Source: JBBQZO01 sp038207625 (GTDB lineage: Bacteria; Pseudomonadota; Gammaproteobacteria; Burkholderiales; Burkholderiaceae_D). Taken from it: a DNA stretch of 64,000 bases. The position numbers and the translations under genes are program-made. The stretch covers positions 61,355 to 125,354 of the forward strand of contig JBBQZO010000014.1 of the NCBI GenBank assembly GCA_038207625.1. The letters are read 5' to 3'. Positions 26,666 through 34,132 of this stretch are shown here, one piece after another. How positions within the stretch are numbered: the stretch's first letter is position 1; every line of letters begins with the position of its first letter. The notes below the pieces were generated by a model. It ran no database searches. It saw nothing but the letters and a program-made list of their open reading frames with translations, and was not told the origin of the DNA.

Positions 26666-27375
26666 GCATGCGCACCCTGGTCGTCCGGATCTTGTTGTGC
26701 ACACTGGCGCTCGCTGCCAGCGGCGCGGCGCTGGCCGGGCGCACGGCCTTCCAGGCGCGCTGCGAAGGTGGCGGCGGCAAGGATATCACCGTGCTGGCGG
26801 CCAAGAAAAATCCGTACACGGTCAACAATACGCTGTCGTACAAGGCGCTCACGCAGATGCGTCCGACCAATAGCAGCGACGTGTATGTGCTGGGCCTGAC
26901 CGAGACCGAGGCGCGCGTGTCGGTGGGGCTGGACGGTATGGTGCTGCAAGATCCGAACACCGGTTACGAGTGCGTGGCGCCAAAAATCGACATCGACCTG
27001 TTTTATGTGCCGATCGTGATCTATGTGGGGCGCGAGTTCAAACCGGGTAGCTGCGCCTATCGGGAGATTCTTGCCCATGAAATGCGCCATCTCAACACCT
27101 ATCTGGATCATTTGCCCAAAGTTGAAGCTCTGGTGCGCGGTGCGCTGACCAAACGGTTTCAGTCGAAACCGCTGTATGCGCCGCTCGGCCAGACCAGCGC
27201 GATGCTGCAAAGCGAGATCGATACGGGCTGGATGCCATTCATCCAGACCGAATTGGGGCGCGTCGAACTGCAGCAGGTGGCGATCGACACGGCCGAAGAA
27301 TACACCCGTCTGAGCGGAGTTTGCCAAGGTGAGGTACAGTCGATACTAGGAACGATGCAACAGACAAAGAAATAG
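26662..27375 (+). CDS. exported HExxH protein of unknown function
   Basis: The 237-residue protein starts at 26662, overlapping the NUDIX stop, and begins with a signal peptide (ending AASGAALAG). It contains HEMRH at about residue 139 (EILAHEMRHLNTYLDHL), a zincin-type motif, and about four cysteines. A late EEYTRLSGVCQGE could supply a third ligand. I do not recognise a characterised family, so protease activity is inferred only from the motif. Translational coupling to a cytoplasmic NUDIX enzyme is curious because the two work in different compartments. Confidence 0.7.
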   Translation: MSMRTLVVRILLCTLALAASGAALAGRTAFQARCEGGGGKDITVLAAKKNPYTVNNTLSYKALTQMRPTNSSDVYVLGLTETEARVSVGLDGMVLQDPNTGYECVAPKIDIDLFYVPIVIYVGREFKPGSCAYREILAHEMRHLNTYLDHLPKVEALVRGALTKRFQSKPLYAPLGQTSAMLQSEIDTGWMPFIQTELGRVELQQVAIDTAEEYTRLSGVCQGEVQSILGTMQQTKK

Positions 27376-27382
27376 AAACGCC

Positions 27383-28078
27383 ATGAACCAGAGTCCCCCA
27401 CGGTTTTTTGCCCTCATCCCTGCGGCCGGCGTGGGGGCCCGCATGGCCGCCGACGGCCCCAAGCAATACCTGGCCATCGGCGCCAAACCGATGCTGCGCC
27501 ATACCATCGACGCCTTCCTGTCGAGCCCCCTGATCAGTCACACCTTCGTCGTCGTCAGCCCCGACGACGGCCAGATCGACGCCATCGTTCCCAGCGCCGG
27601 GGTCACGGTGCTGCGCTGCGGCGGCGCCACGCGCATGGAATCGGTGCAAAATGGTTTGCGCCAGTTGCGCGCGCAGATCGCCGATACCGACTGGGTACTG
27701 GTGCATGACGCGGCCAGACCTGGCCTGACCGCGGGCCTGATTGCCCACCTGATCGAAGGCGTGCAAGCGGACCCGGTGGGCGGCTTGTTGGCCTTGCCGG
27801 TGGTCGACACCGTCAAGCGCGCCGCGCCCGGCACGCTGGCCAGCGTCGCGCGCGACGGCCTGTGGCTGGCCCAGACGCCACAAATGTTTCGTTACCGGCT
27901 GCTGTGCGACGCGCTCGCGGCAGCCACCGACGCGCGCGCCATTACCGATGACGCCAGTGCAGTCGAAGCGATGGGTTTCACGCCGAAACTCGTCGAAGGA
28001 CATCCATGCAACCTGAAAGTGACGCTGCCAGCGGACATCCGGATCGCCGCGATGTATCTGGCCGCGCACGACAACTGA
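27383..28078 (+). CDS. ispD: 2-C-methyl-D-erythritol 4-phosphate cytidylyltransferase
   Basis: This 231-residue enzyme of the MEP isoprenoid pathway transfers CMP to MEP. The CTP-binding N-terminal motif is visible (IPAAGVGARMAADGPKQYL), as is the conserved WVLVHDAARPGLT and the C-terminal GHPCNLKVTLPADI. It lies 15 bases ahead of ispF, the usual bacterial pairing, and 7 bases after the HExxH gene. Confidence 0.97.
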   Translation: MNQSPPRFFALIPAAGVGARMAADGPKQYLAIGAKPMLRHTIDAFLSSPLISHTFVVVSPDDGQIDAIVPSAGVTVLRCGGATRMESVQNGLRQLRAQIADTDWVLVHDAARPGLTAGLIAHLIEGVQADPVGGLLALPVVDTVKRAAPGTLASVARDGLWLAQTPQMFRYRLLCDALAAATDARAITDDASAVEAMGFTPKLVEGHPCNLKVTLPADIRIAAMYLAAHDN

Positions 28079-28093
28079 GACCGACAACACACT

Positions 28094-28615
28094 ATGGCAC
28101 AGGCTTCCAACAATCCGACCCCGCCGTTTCGCATCGGCCAGGGATATGACTGCCACCAACTCGTCGAGGGCCGCAAACTGATACTGGGTGGCGTGACGAT
28201 TCCGCACCGACTGGGCCTGTTGGGCCATTCGGATGCGGATGCGCTGCTGCACGCGATCATCGATGCGCTGTTTGGCGCGGCCGGGCTGGGCGACATCGGG
28301 CGCCACTATCCGGATACCGATCCGATGTTCGCCGGCGCCGATTCGCGCACCTTGCTGCGCGAGACGGCGCAGCGGGTGGTGGCCACTGGCTACACGATCG
28401 GCAACATCGACGCGACCGTGATCGCCCAGGCGCCCAAGCTGGCGCCGTTCGTCGCGCAGATGGTCTCGCGCATCGCCGAGGACATCGGCGTGTCGCCGCA
28501 GCAGGTTAACATCAAGGCCAAGACCAACGAGAAGCTCGGCTACCTGGGGCGCGAAGAAGGCATCGCCGCACACGCCAGCGCGATGCTGATCCGCATCCCG
28601 ACCCAGCCGTCCTAG
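28094..28615 (+). CDS. ispF: 2-C-methyl-D-erythritol 2,4-cyclodiphosphate synthase
   Basis: The 173-residue MEP-pathway enzyme cyclises CDP-ME-2-phosphate. Metal and substrate motifs are visible: GQGYDCHQL (D and H ligands), LLGHSDADALLHAI, and GDIGRHYPDTDP. The stop TAG (28613-28615) lies within the palindrome CTAG that also supplies the stop of the convergent monooxygenase gene. Confidence 0.97.
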   Translation: MAQASNNPTPPFRIGQGYDCHQLVEGRKLILGGVTIPHRLGLLGHSDADALLHAIIDALFGAAGLGDIGRHYPDTDPMFAGADSRTLLRETAQRVVATGYTIGNIDATVIAQAPKLAPFVAQMVSRIAEDIGVSPQQVNIKAKTNEKLGYLGREEGIAAHASAMLIRIPTQPS

Positions 28616-30105
28616 GCCAGCGTCAGGTAGTTCGCGGCGTCGAAGTGGCGCGTCTGGCGCCGGTATTCGAAGGTGAATCCCGGCCACAACGTGTTGTTCT
28701 TGCCGCTGCCCGACAGATACCAGCTGTGGCAGCCGGTCTGCCACACGGTGCCTTGCAGGCGTTTCTGCAGCGCCGCGTTGTAGTTGCGCGCCACGTCGGC
28801 CTTCACTTCGACCGAACGCAGGCCGGCGCTGCGCATGTGGCGCTGCGCTTTGATCACATAGCGCACGCCGGACTCGATCATGTAGATCATCGAATTGTGA
28901 CCCACGCCGGTATTGGGTCCGGTGATCATGAACAGATTCGGAAAACCGGGCACGCTGGCGCCCTTGTAGGCTTCCAGTTCGCCCCCGGCCACCTCGCTGA
29001 GCAGGCGCCCGGCGCGCCCGCGCACGGCGACGGTTCCCAGCGCATGCTGGACGTCGAAGCCGGTGGCGAAAATGATTGCGTCGACGGCCCGGTGCACGCC
29101 GTTGACGTCGCGCACGCCGTCGGCATCGATGGCGGCGACCGACTCGGTGAGCACGTTCACGTTCGGGCGAGTCAAGGCAGGGTAATAGTCGCTCGTGAGC
29201 AGGATGCGTTTGCAGCCCATCGTGTAGTCGGGCGTGAGTTTTTCGCGCAGCGCCGCGTCAAGCGGTATCTGGCGGCGCAGGTGGCGGCGCGCGGCGAACC
29301 CCATCAGTTTCATCAGCGGCGGCGTGGCAAAGCCGACGAAGCGCATTTCATAGCTGACGTAATTGATGGCGCGATACAGCCACTGCAACGGCGGCACGTG
29401 GGCCAGCAACCAACGTTCGACGCGCGTCATGGCGCGGTCCGGGCGGGGCAGGATCCAATGGGCGCTGCGCTGGTACAGGTCGAGCCTGGCCACCTGGGCG
29501 ACGATTTCCGGCACGAACTGCACCGCGCTGGCACCGTTGCCAATCAGCGCTACGCGTTTGCCACGCAGCGCATAGTCGTGCTCCCACTGGGCCGAATGAA
29601 ACACCTTGCCCTTGAAGCTGGCCAGCCCGGGAATGGCCGCAATGGACGGGCGCGACAGGCTGCCGCTGGCTAACACCAGCGTGCTGGCGCGCAGCGGGCC
29701 GGCGCTGGTGTCAAGCTGCCAGCAGGCGCCCGCTTCGTCATAGGTGGCGCCGGTCAGGGCCGTGGCCAGATGCAGTTGCGGCGCCAGCGCGTAGTCACGC
29801 ACCAGTTGCTCGGTATAGGCGAGCAACTCGGACTGGCGCGGAAAGCGGCGCGACCAGTGCGGGTTCTGCGCAAACGAAAACGAATACAGATGGCTGGGCA
29901 CATCGCAGGCGGCGCCCGGGTAGTCGTTGACGCGCCAGGTGCCGCCGAACTGCTGATCCTTTTCGAGAATGACGAAATCGTCGATGCCGTCCTGCTTGAG
30001 CTGGATCGCCATGCACAGGCCGGCAAAGCCGCTGCCGATGATGGCTACCTGGACGCGGGCGGGCAGGGGAGGGGGCGCTTGGACTGGCGTGCTGGCGGTT
30101 TGCAT
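28612..30105 (-). CDS. Baeyer-Villiger-type flavin monooxygenase
   Basis: The 497-residue protein (start ATG at 30105) has the FAD loop GSGFAG (G24-G29), FGGTWRVNDYPGAACDVPS, the NADPH loop GNGASA (from G189), and the Baeyer-Villiger fingerprint FxGxxxHxxxW at F164-W174 (FKGKVFHSAQW, followed by E rather than the usual P/D). Such enzymes turn ketones into esters or lactones. A divergent alpha/beta hydrolase could hydrolyse the product, and a divergent TetR regulator would control it. The frame is open to 30135, but the upstream ATG lies closer to the promoter and lacks a better ribosome binding site. The substrate is unknown. Confidence 0.88.
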   Translation of the reverse strand: MQTASTPVQAPPPLPARVQVAIIGSGFAGLCMAIQLKQDGIDDFVILEKDQQFGGTWRVNDYPGAACDVPSHLYSFSFAQNPHWSRRFPRQSELLAYTEQLVRDYALAPQLHLATALTGATYDEAGACWQLDTSAGPLRASTLVLASGSLSRPSIAAIPGLASFKGKVFHSAQWEHDYALRGKRVALIGNGASAVQFVPEIVAQVARLDLYQRSAHWILPRPDRAMTRVERWLLAHVPPLQWLYRAINYVSYEMRFVGFATPPLMKLMGFAARRHLRRQIPLDAALREKLTPDYTMGCKRILLTSDYYPALTRPNVNVLTESVAAIDADGVRDVNGVHRAVDAIIFATGFDVQHALGTVAVRGRAGRLLSEVAGGELEAYKGASVPGFPNLFMITGPNTGVGHNSMIYMIESGVRYVIKAQRHMRSAGLRSVEVKADVARNYNAALQKRLQGTVWQTGCHSWYLSGSGKNNTLWPGFTFEYRRQTRHFDAANYLTLA

Positions 30106-30129
30106 GAGGCGGTGTGCTCCTGGCTGAAG

Positions 30130-30147
30130 TGACACTGGACAATGTCA
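30130..30147. promoter_or_regulatory. operator copy 1 of the TetR/monooxygenase region
   Basis: An 18-bp imperfect palindrome, TGACACTGGACAATGTCA, has outer arms TGACA/TGTCA. It matches operator copy 2 at 14 of 18 positions and lies downstream of the predicted start of the monooxygenase transcript, a roadblock position. Probable ligand: the TetR protein encoded at 30244. Confidence 0.6.
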
Positions 30148-30154
30148 TATTTGC

Positions 30155-30183
30155 ACTTTACAAGTGACATTGAATGATGTCAA
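30155..30183 (-). promoter_or_regulatory. promoter of the monooxygenase gene
   Basis: Read on the minus strand, TTGACA (30183-30178) and TAAAGT (30160-30155) are separated by 17 bases: a perfect -35 box with a fair -10. The -35 and spacer overlap operator copy 2 (30165-30182), so a bound repressor would block RNA polymerase. Confidence 0.65.
30165..30182. promoter_or_regulatory. operator copy 2 of the TetR/monooxygenase region
   Basis: The 18-bp element TGACATTGAATGATGTCA has perfect 6-bp outer arms TGACAT/ATGTCA. Its centre is 35 bp from the centre of copy 1, and it overlaps the monooxygenase -35 region. Confidence 0.6.
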
Positions 30184-30243
30184 GATGCTACCTGTATCTA
30201 AATTTAGCTGTTACCCCTTGTTCAACTGGCCGCGAGCGAGCCC

Positions 30244-30936
30244 ATGCCCGGTAGCGAATCGACACTCCCCAAACCTGAACGCCGTTACGCCGGCGTGACC
30301 ATTGCGCAGCGCAAGGCTGAGCGGCGCGTGCGCCTGATCCATGCGGCGATCGCTTGTTTCGGCAGCCAAGGTTTTCACGCGGCGACGCTCAAATCGCTGT
30401 GCGCCCAGGCGGGGCTGACCGAGCGCTATTTCTACGAGTCGTTCGACAATTTCGACGCGCTGCTGTGCTGCAGCTACGAGTATTGCGCCGTCGAGATCCT
30501 GGCCATCGTGCGCTCGGCGCTCGAAGCGGCCGGGGCGGCGCCCCAGGCGCGCGCGCGCGCTGCGCTGAACGCCTACTTCAAGGCGATTGCCGCCGATCCG
30601 GCCCGCGCGCGCCTGGTGCTGATCGAAATCGAAGGCACCAGCGCGCAGGCCAATGCGCTGTACCGGCAGCGGCTGCGCATGTCGGCCGAGATGATTCGCA
30701 TTGACATGCTCGACGGCGTGCCGGCCGATCCCGCCAAGGGCCTGTCGGCGCAAGTGCTGGCCACCGGCATGCTGGGCGCCGTCTACCAACTGGCCAAGGA
30801 ATGGGTACTGTCCGATTTCAAATTGCCGCGCGCGGCGCTGGTGCGCAATTGCGAGGCGATCTTTGCCGGCACCATCGGTTTTTGGCTGGCGCCGGCGCCA
30901 GCCGGCCCGGCAAGCACAAGGAAAGTGAAACAATGA
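30244..30936 (+). CDS. TetR-family transcriptional regulator
   Basis: The 230-residue protein has an N-terminal TetR helix-turn-helix (residues about 25-70: RLIHAAIACFGSQGFHAATLK followed by LCAQAGLTERYFYESFDN). A helical ligand domain follows. It is divergent from the monooxygenase, and its ATGA overlap with the alpha/beta hydrolase shows co-translation. It most likely represses both directions through the twin operators between the genes. The ligand is unknown, perhaps the ketone substrate. Confidence 0.9.
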   Translation: MPGSESTLPKPERRYAGVTIAQRKAERRVRLIHAAIACFGSQGFHAATLKSLCAQAGLTERYFYESFDNFDALLCCSYEYCAVEILAIVRSALEAAGAAPQARARAALNAYFKAIAADPARARLVLIEIEGTSAQANALYRQRLRMSAEMIRIDMLDGVPADPAKGLSAQVLATGMLGAVYQLAKEWVLSDFKLPRAALVRNCEAIFAGTIGFWLAPAPAGPASTRKVKQ

Positions 30937-31868
30937 TGTTAATCGTTTATATCGTATGTGCGTTGTTGTTGGTGCTGCTGCTGGCCGACCGGCTGGCACC
31001 GATTCCGATGGCGCGCCTGTGTATGGGGCTGGACCGCTGGCGCTGCGGGCTCAGTGTGCGCAGCTGCGTGATCGACGGCTTTCAGGTGCCGTATCTGGAA
31101 GGCGGGCGGGGCGCGCCCTTGTTGCTGATTCACGGCTTCGGCGGCGACAAGGACAACTTTACCCGGGTGGCGAAATACCTGACGCCGCATTACCGGGTGA
31201 TCATTCCCGATCTGCCTGGCTTTGGAGACGCGGGACGCGACCCGGCCGGCGCGTATGGCATCGCCGACCAGGTGGCGCGCATGCGCGCCTTGTTGGCCCA
31301 GCTGGGCATACAGCGGGTTCATCTGGGCGGCAGCTCGATGGGTGGTTTCATCGCCATCCAGCTGGCCGCCGAGCATCCCGAGCTGGTGGCCAGCGTCTGG
31401 CTGCTCGACCCGCTCGGCACCGCCGCCGCGTACGAGACGGCGATCGCGCGCGAATACCAGGCGAGCGGACGCATACCGCTGTTGCTCACCTGCGAACGGG
31501 ATTTCCCGGCGCTGCTGAGCGCCACCACCAGCAACACCCCGTTCATTCCGCCGTCGCTGCGCACGGCGTTGGCGCGCCGCGCGGCGGCCGACTTCGCGCT
31601 GCACACGCGCATCATGCGCGAGCTGAGCGCGACGGCGCCGCTGGAAACGCGCTATCGCGATCTGACGACGCCGGCATATATCGTCTGGGGTGCCGAGGAC
31701 CAGATTCTGAGCCCGGCCGGCGCCGCCGCGACCGCGCAGCTGTTTTCCGATCACCGCGTCAATCTGATGCCCAAGCTGGGGCACTTGCCGATGCTGGAAG
31801 CGCCAAAGCGCAGCGCGCTGGACTACCTGGCGTTCCGGCGCGAGTTGAACGCACGCACGCCGACCTGA
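30933..31868 (+). CDS. alpha/beta hydrolase, membrane-anchored
   Basis: The 311-residue protein begins with a hydrophobic helix (residues 3-18), suggesting membrane anchoring. It has the oxyanion-hole motif HGFGGDKDNF, the nucleophile elbow GSSMG with S135, and late PKLGHLPMLEAP carrying the catalytic histidine. The acid is probably the aspartate of VWGAEDQIL. Coupled to tetR and facing a Baeyer-Villiger-type enzyme, it may hydrolyse the ester product. A tandem ATG at 30933/30936 leaves one codon of uncertainty. Confidence 0.88.
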   Translation: MMLIVYIVCALLLVLLLADRLAPIPMARLCMGLDRWRCGLSVRSCVIDGFQVPYLEGGRGAPLLLIHGFGGDKDNFTRVAKYLTPHYRVIIPDLPGFGDAGRDPAGAYGIADQVARMRALLAQLGIQRVHLGGSSMGGFIAIQLAAEHPELVASVWLLDPLGTAAAYETAIAREYQASGRIPLLLTCERDFPALLSATTSNTPFIPPSLRTALARRAAADFALHTRIMRELSATAPLETRYRDLTTPAYIVWGAEDQILSPAGAAATAQLFSDHRVNLMPKLGHLPMLEAPKRSALDYLAFRRELNARTPT

Positions 31869-32016
31869 GGCGGCGCACCCGGACCTGAGGCTGCGCACCC
31901 GGACCTGTGCTGTGGCTGCGCACGCAATACGGGGCGGGGTGCCCGCTGGCCTGTCGTGCGTCGTGCTGCCTGGCCGGGTAAGGTGGCGCAAAAATGGCGC
32001 ACCGGCAACCTGATAC

Positions 32017-32034
32017 GTGCATATGCACTATAAT
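32017..32034 (+). promoter_or_regulatory. palindrome and -10 box upstream of the MarR gene
   Basis: GTGCATATGCAC (32017-32028) is a perfect 12-bp palindrome and directly abuts TATAAT (32029-32034), a perfect -10 box. No good -35 is visible, so the promoter may be weak or activator-dependent, and the palindrome sits where a regulator would contact polymerase. Confidence 0.5.
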
Positions 32035-32050
32035 CGGCGCTTCGATGTCT

Positions 32051-32064
32051 GTGTCATTTGACAC
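32051..32064. promoter_or_regulatory. probable MarR operator
   Basis: GTGTCA-TT-TGACAC is a perfect palindrome with a 2-base centre. It lies 17 bases after the -10 box and 19 bases before the MarR start codon, a usual place for autoregulation by a MarR repressor. Confidence 0.5.
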
Positions 32065-32082
32065 CTACCTGTGGCTGGCCCG

Positions 32083-32544
32083 ATGACTGACGCTCCCGCT
32101 GTACTTGCTTGTACTTGTTTCACGCTGCGCAAACTCACGCGCACCGTGTCGCGCCTGTACGACCAGCACCTGGCCGGTGAAGGTTTGCGAACGACGCAGT
32201 ATTCCGCGCTCAAGCACATTGGCCGGGCGGCCTTGCCGGTGGCCGAGCTGGCCGAGCGCCTGGGTGTTGAACGCACCACACTGACGCGCAATCTGAAGCC
32301 GCTGATCGAGGCCGGCTGGGTGTTGCTGGCCCCCGGCGCCGACAGCCGGCAGCGCATCGTCACCATTACCCCGGCCGGACGCGCCAAGTGCCAGGCGGCC
32401 GGCGCCGCATGGCGCGCCGCCCAGGCCGAGCTGGAAACCACGCTGGGCCTGGACGCGGTGCGCGTGCTGCACGCCAGCGTCGATGCGGCCCAACACCAAT
32501 TAACATCGCTACTCAAGGACAGCAACCATGCCCACCCACACTGA
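32083..32544 (+). CDS. MarR-family transcriptional regulator
   Basis: This 153-residue winged-helix protein has a recognition helix region LPVAELAERLGVERTTLTRNLKPL and the wing (GADSRQRIVTITPAGR, with the conserved DxRxxxxxLT pattern). I prefer the ATG at 32083; GTG at 32071 is an alternative. Its 3' end overlaps the MFS gene by 17 bases, so the two are co-transcribed and it likely controls the transporter. Confidence 0.9.
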   Translation: MTDAPAVLACTCFTLRKLTRTVSRLYDQHLAGEGLRTTQYSALKHIGRAALPVAELAERLGVERTTLTRNLKPLIEAGWVLLAPGADSRQRIVTITPAGRAKCQAAGAAWRAAQAELETTLGLDAVRVLHASVDAAQHQLTSLLKDSNHAHPH

Positions 32545-33784
32545 AATGACGCCGCGCGCGGCCTGGCTGCTGATGCTGTCGGCCGGCGCGATCCTGATGA
32601 TCACGATGGGCGCGCGCCTGACCACGGGCCTGTTCGTCTCGCCGATCAATACCTCGACCGGGCTGGGCGTGGTGTCGATCAGTTTTGCGCTGGCGATCGG
32701 CCAGTTCATCTGGGGCGCCGCGCAGCCGATTTTCGGCATCATGGCCGACAAGGTCGGTTCGGTGAAGGTGATCATCCTGGGCGCGCTGCTGCTGGCGGCC
32801 GGCACGGCGCTAACGCCATTCATGCATACGCAGTGGGGTTTGATGTTCAGCATGGGCCTGTTGTCGGCGGCCGGTGCGGGCGCCGGCAGTTTCTCGATCC
32901 TGATCGGCGCCACCGCGCAGCGGCTGCCCATCGAGCGGCGCGCATTCGCGGCCGGCTTCATCAACGCCGGCGGTTCGTTCGGCCAGTTCGTGTTCGCGCC
33001 GCTGATGCAGGCCATCATCAACGGCGCCGGCTGGGTGGCGGCAATGCTGACGATGGCCGCGGCCACCTTGCTGACCATTCCGCTGGCCTGGCCGCTGCGC
33101 CGCTCGGCCGGCTTGAGCGCGGCCGCGCGCGCCGCCCCGCCTGCGCCACCGGCGCCGGGCATCGGGCTGGGCGCGCAAGTGCGCCTGGCGCTGCGCGATC
33201 GCAGCTATCTGTGCCTGCACGCGGGATTTTTCACCTGCGGCTTTCACATCGCATTTTTGGTGACGCACCTGCCCAGCGAGGTCGCGCTGTGCAATCTGCC
33301 GGCCAGCGTGTCGGCCTCGGCGCTGGCGCTGATCGGCCTGTTCAACATCGCCGGCAGCCTGACGGCCGGCGCGCTGGGCACGCGCTATCGGATGAAGTCA
33401 TTGCTGTCGCTGATGTATGCGGCGCGCGCCGTGATCATCGTGCTGTACCTGCTGGCGCCGAAGACCGCGCTGACCTTCTACGTGCTGGCCGGTGCGCTCG
33501 GCTTTACCTGGCTGGCCACGGTGCCGCCCACGGCCGGGCTGGTGGGCAAATTGTTCGGCACGCGTTATCTGGCTACGCTGTTTGGCCTGACGCTGCTGTC
33601 GCATCAGATCGGCGGCTTCTTCGGCGCCTGGCTGGGCGGCCTGTCGCTGGTCCACTATGGCGACTACAAGTGGATGTGGTACGCCGACATCGCGCTGGCG
33701 CTGCTGGCGGCACTGGTCAACCTGCCGATCCGCGAGGCGCACGTGGTGCGCGCCCCGGCCGCGCCCGACGTGTTGACGGCCTAG
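32528..33784 (+). CDS. MFS transporter (12 TM)
   Basis: The 418-residue inner-membrane protein has about 12 hydrophobic helices. The loop after helix 2 reads GIMADKVGSVKV, the MFS signature. Its best overall resemblance is to monocarboxylate/oxalate-formate-type or cyanate-type MFS carriers; the substrate is not predictable here. It overlaps the MarR gene and is followed after 2 bases by a 102-residue gene. Confidence 0.88.
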   Translation: MPTHTEMTPRAAWLLMLSAGAILMITMGARLTTGLFVSPINTSTGLGVVSISFALAIGQFIWGAAQPIFGIMADKVGSVKVIILGALLLAAGTALTPFMHTQWGLMFSMGLLSAAGAGAGSFSILIGATAQRLPIERRAFAAGFINAGGSFGQFVFAPLMQAIINGAGWVAAMLTMAAATLLTIPLAWPLRRSAGLSAAARAAPPAPPAPGIGLGAQVRLALRDRSYLCLHAGFFTCGFHIAFLVTHLPSEVALCNLPASVSASALALIGLFNIAGSLTAGALGTRYRMKSLLSLMYAARAVIIVLYLLAPKTALTFYVLAGALGFTWLATVPPTAGLVGKLFGTRYLATLFGLTLLSHQIGGFFGAWLGGLSLVHYGDYKWMWYADIALALLAALVNLPIREAHVVRAPAAPDVLTA

Positions 33785-33786
33785 CG

Positions 33787-34095
33787 ATGGCACGCGATAT
33801 CTACGCTTACCGCGACGTGGCCGTCGAGTCGCGCATCGACCCGCGCACTGGCCTTTTGCGCATCCACCCGGTGCCAGGCCAGGCGTTCGCGCCCAGCCTG
33901 GACGTGCATTGCGCGCGCCGCCTGTGCGACCCGGCGCGCTACCCGGCGGGCACGCGTTTTCTGCTGTCGGCCAAGCTGACCGACCGGATGCAGGGCACGC
34001 CGTTCCTGTACGCCTATCACGGCGACGCCGACGTGGTGCTCACACCGGCCCAGGCCAAGGCCTTCCTGGCAGAATTTCGGCGCGGCCGGATCTGA
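33787..34095 (+). CDS. small conserved-looking hypothetical protein, 102 residues
   Basis: The ATG is 2 bases after the MFS stop. The product is soluble, with no signal or transmembrane segment, and shows RIDPRTGLLRIHPVPGQ, then RFLLSAKLTDR, then FLYAYHGD. This pattern suggests a small beta-rich domain. I do not recognise a named family. Its tight spacing suggests co-transcription with the MarR-MFS pair. Confidence 0.6.
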   Translation: MARDIYAYRDVAVESRIDPRTGLLRIHPVPGQAFAPSLDVHCARRLCDPARYPAGTRFLLSAKLTDRMQGTPFLYAYHGDADVVLTPAQAKAFLAEFRRGRI

Positions 34096-34132
34096 GGCGC
34101 GCGCGGCCCGCGTGCCTTGCACCGTTGCGCCT

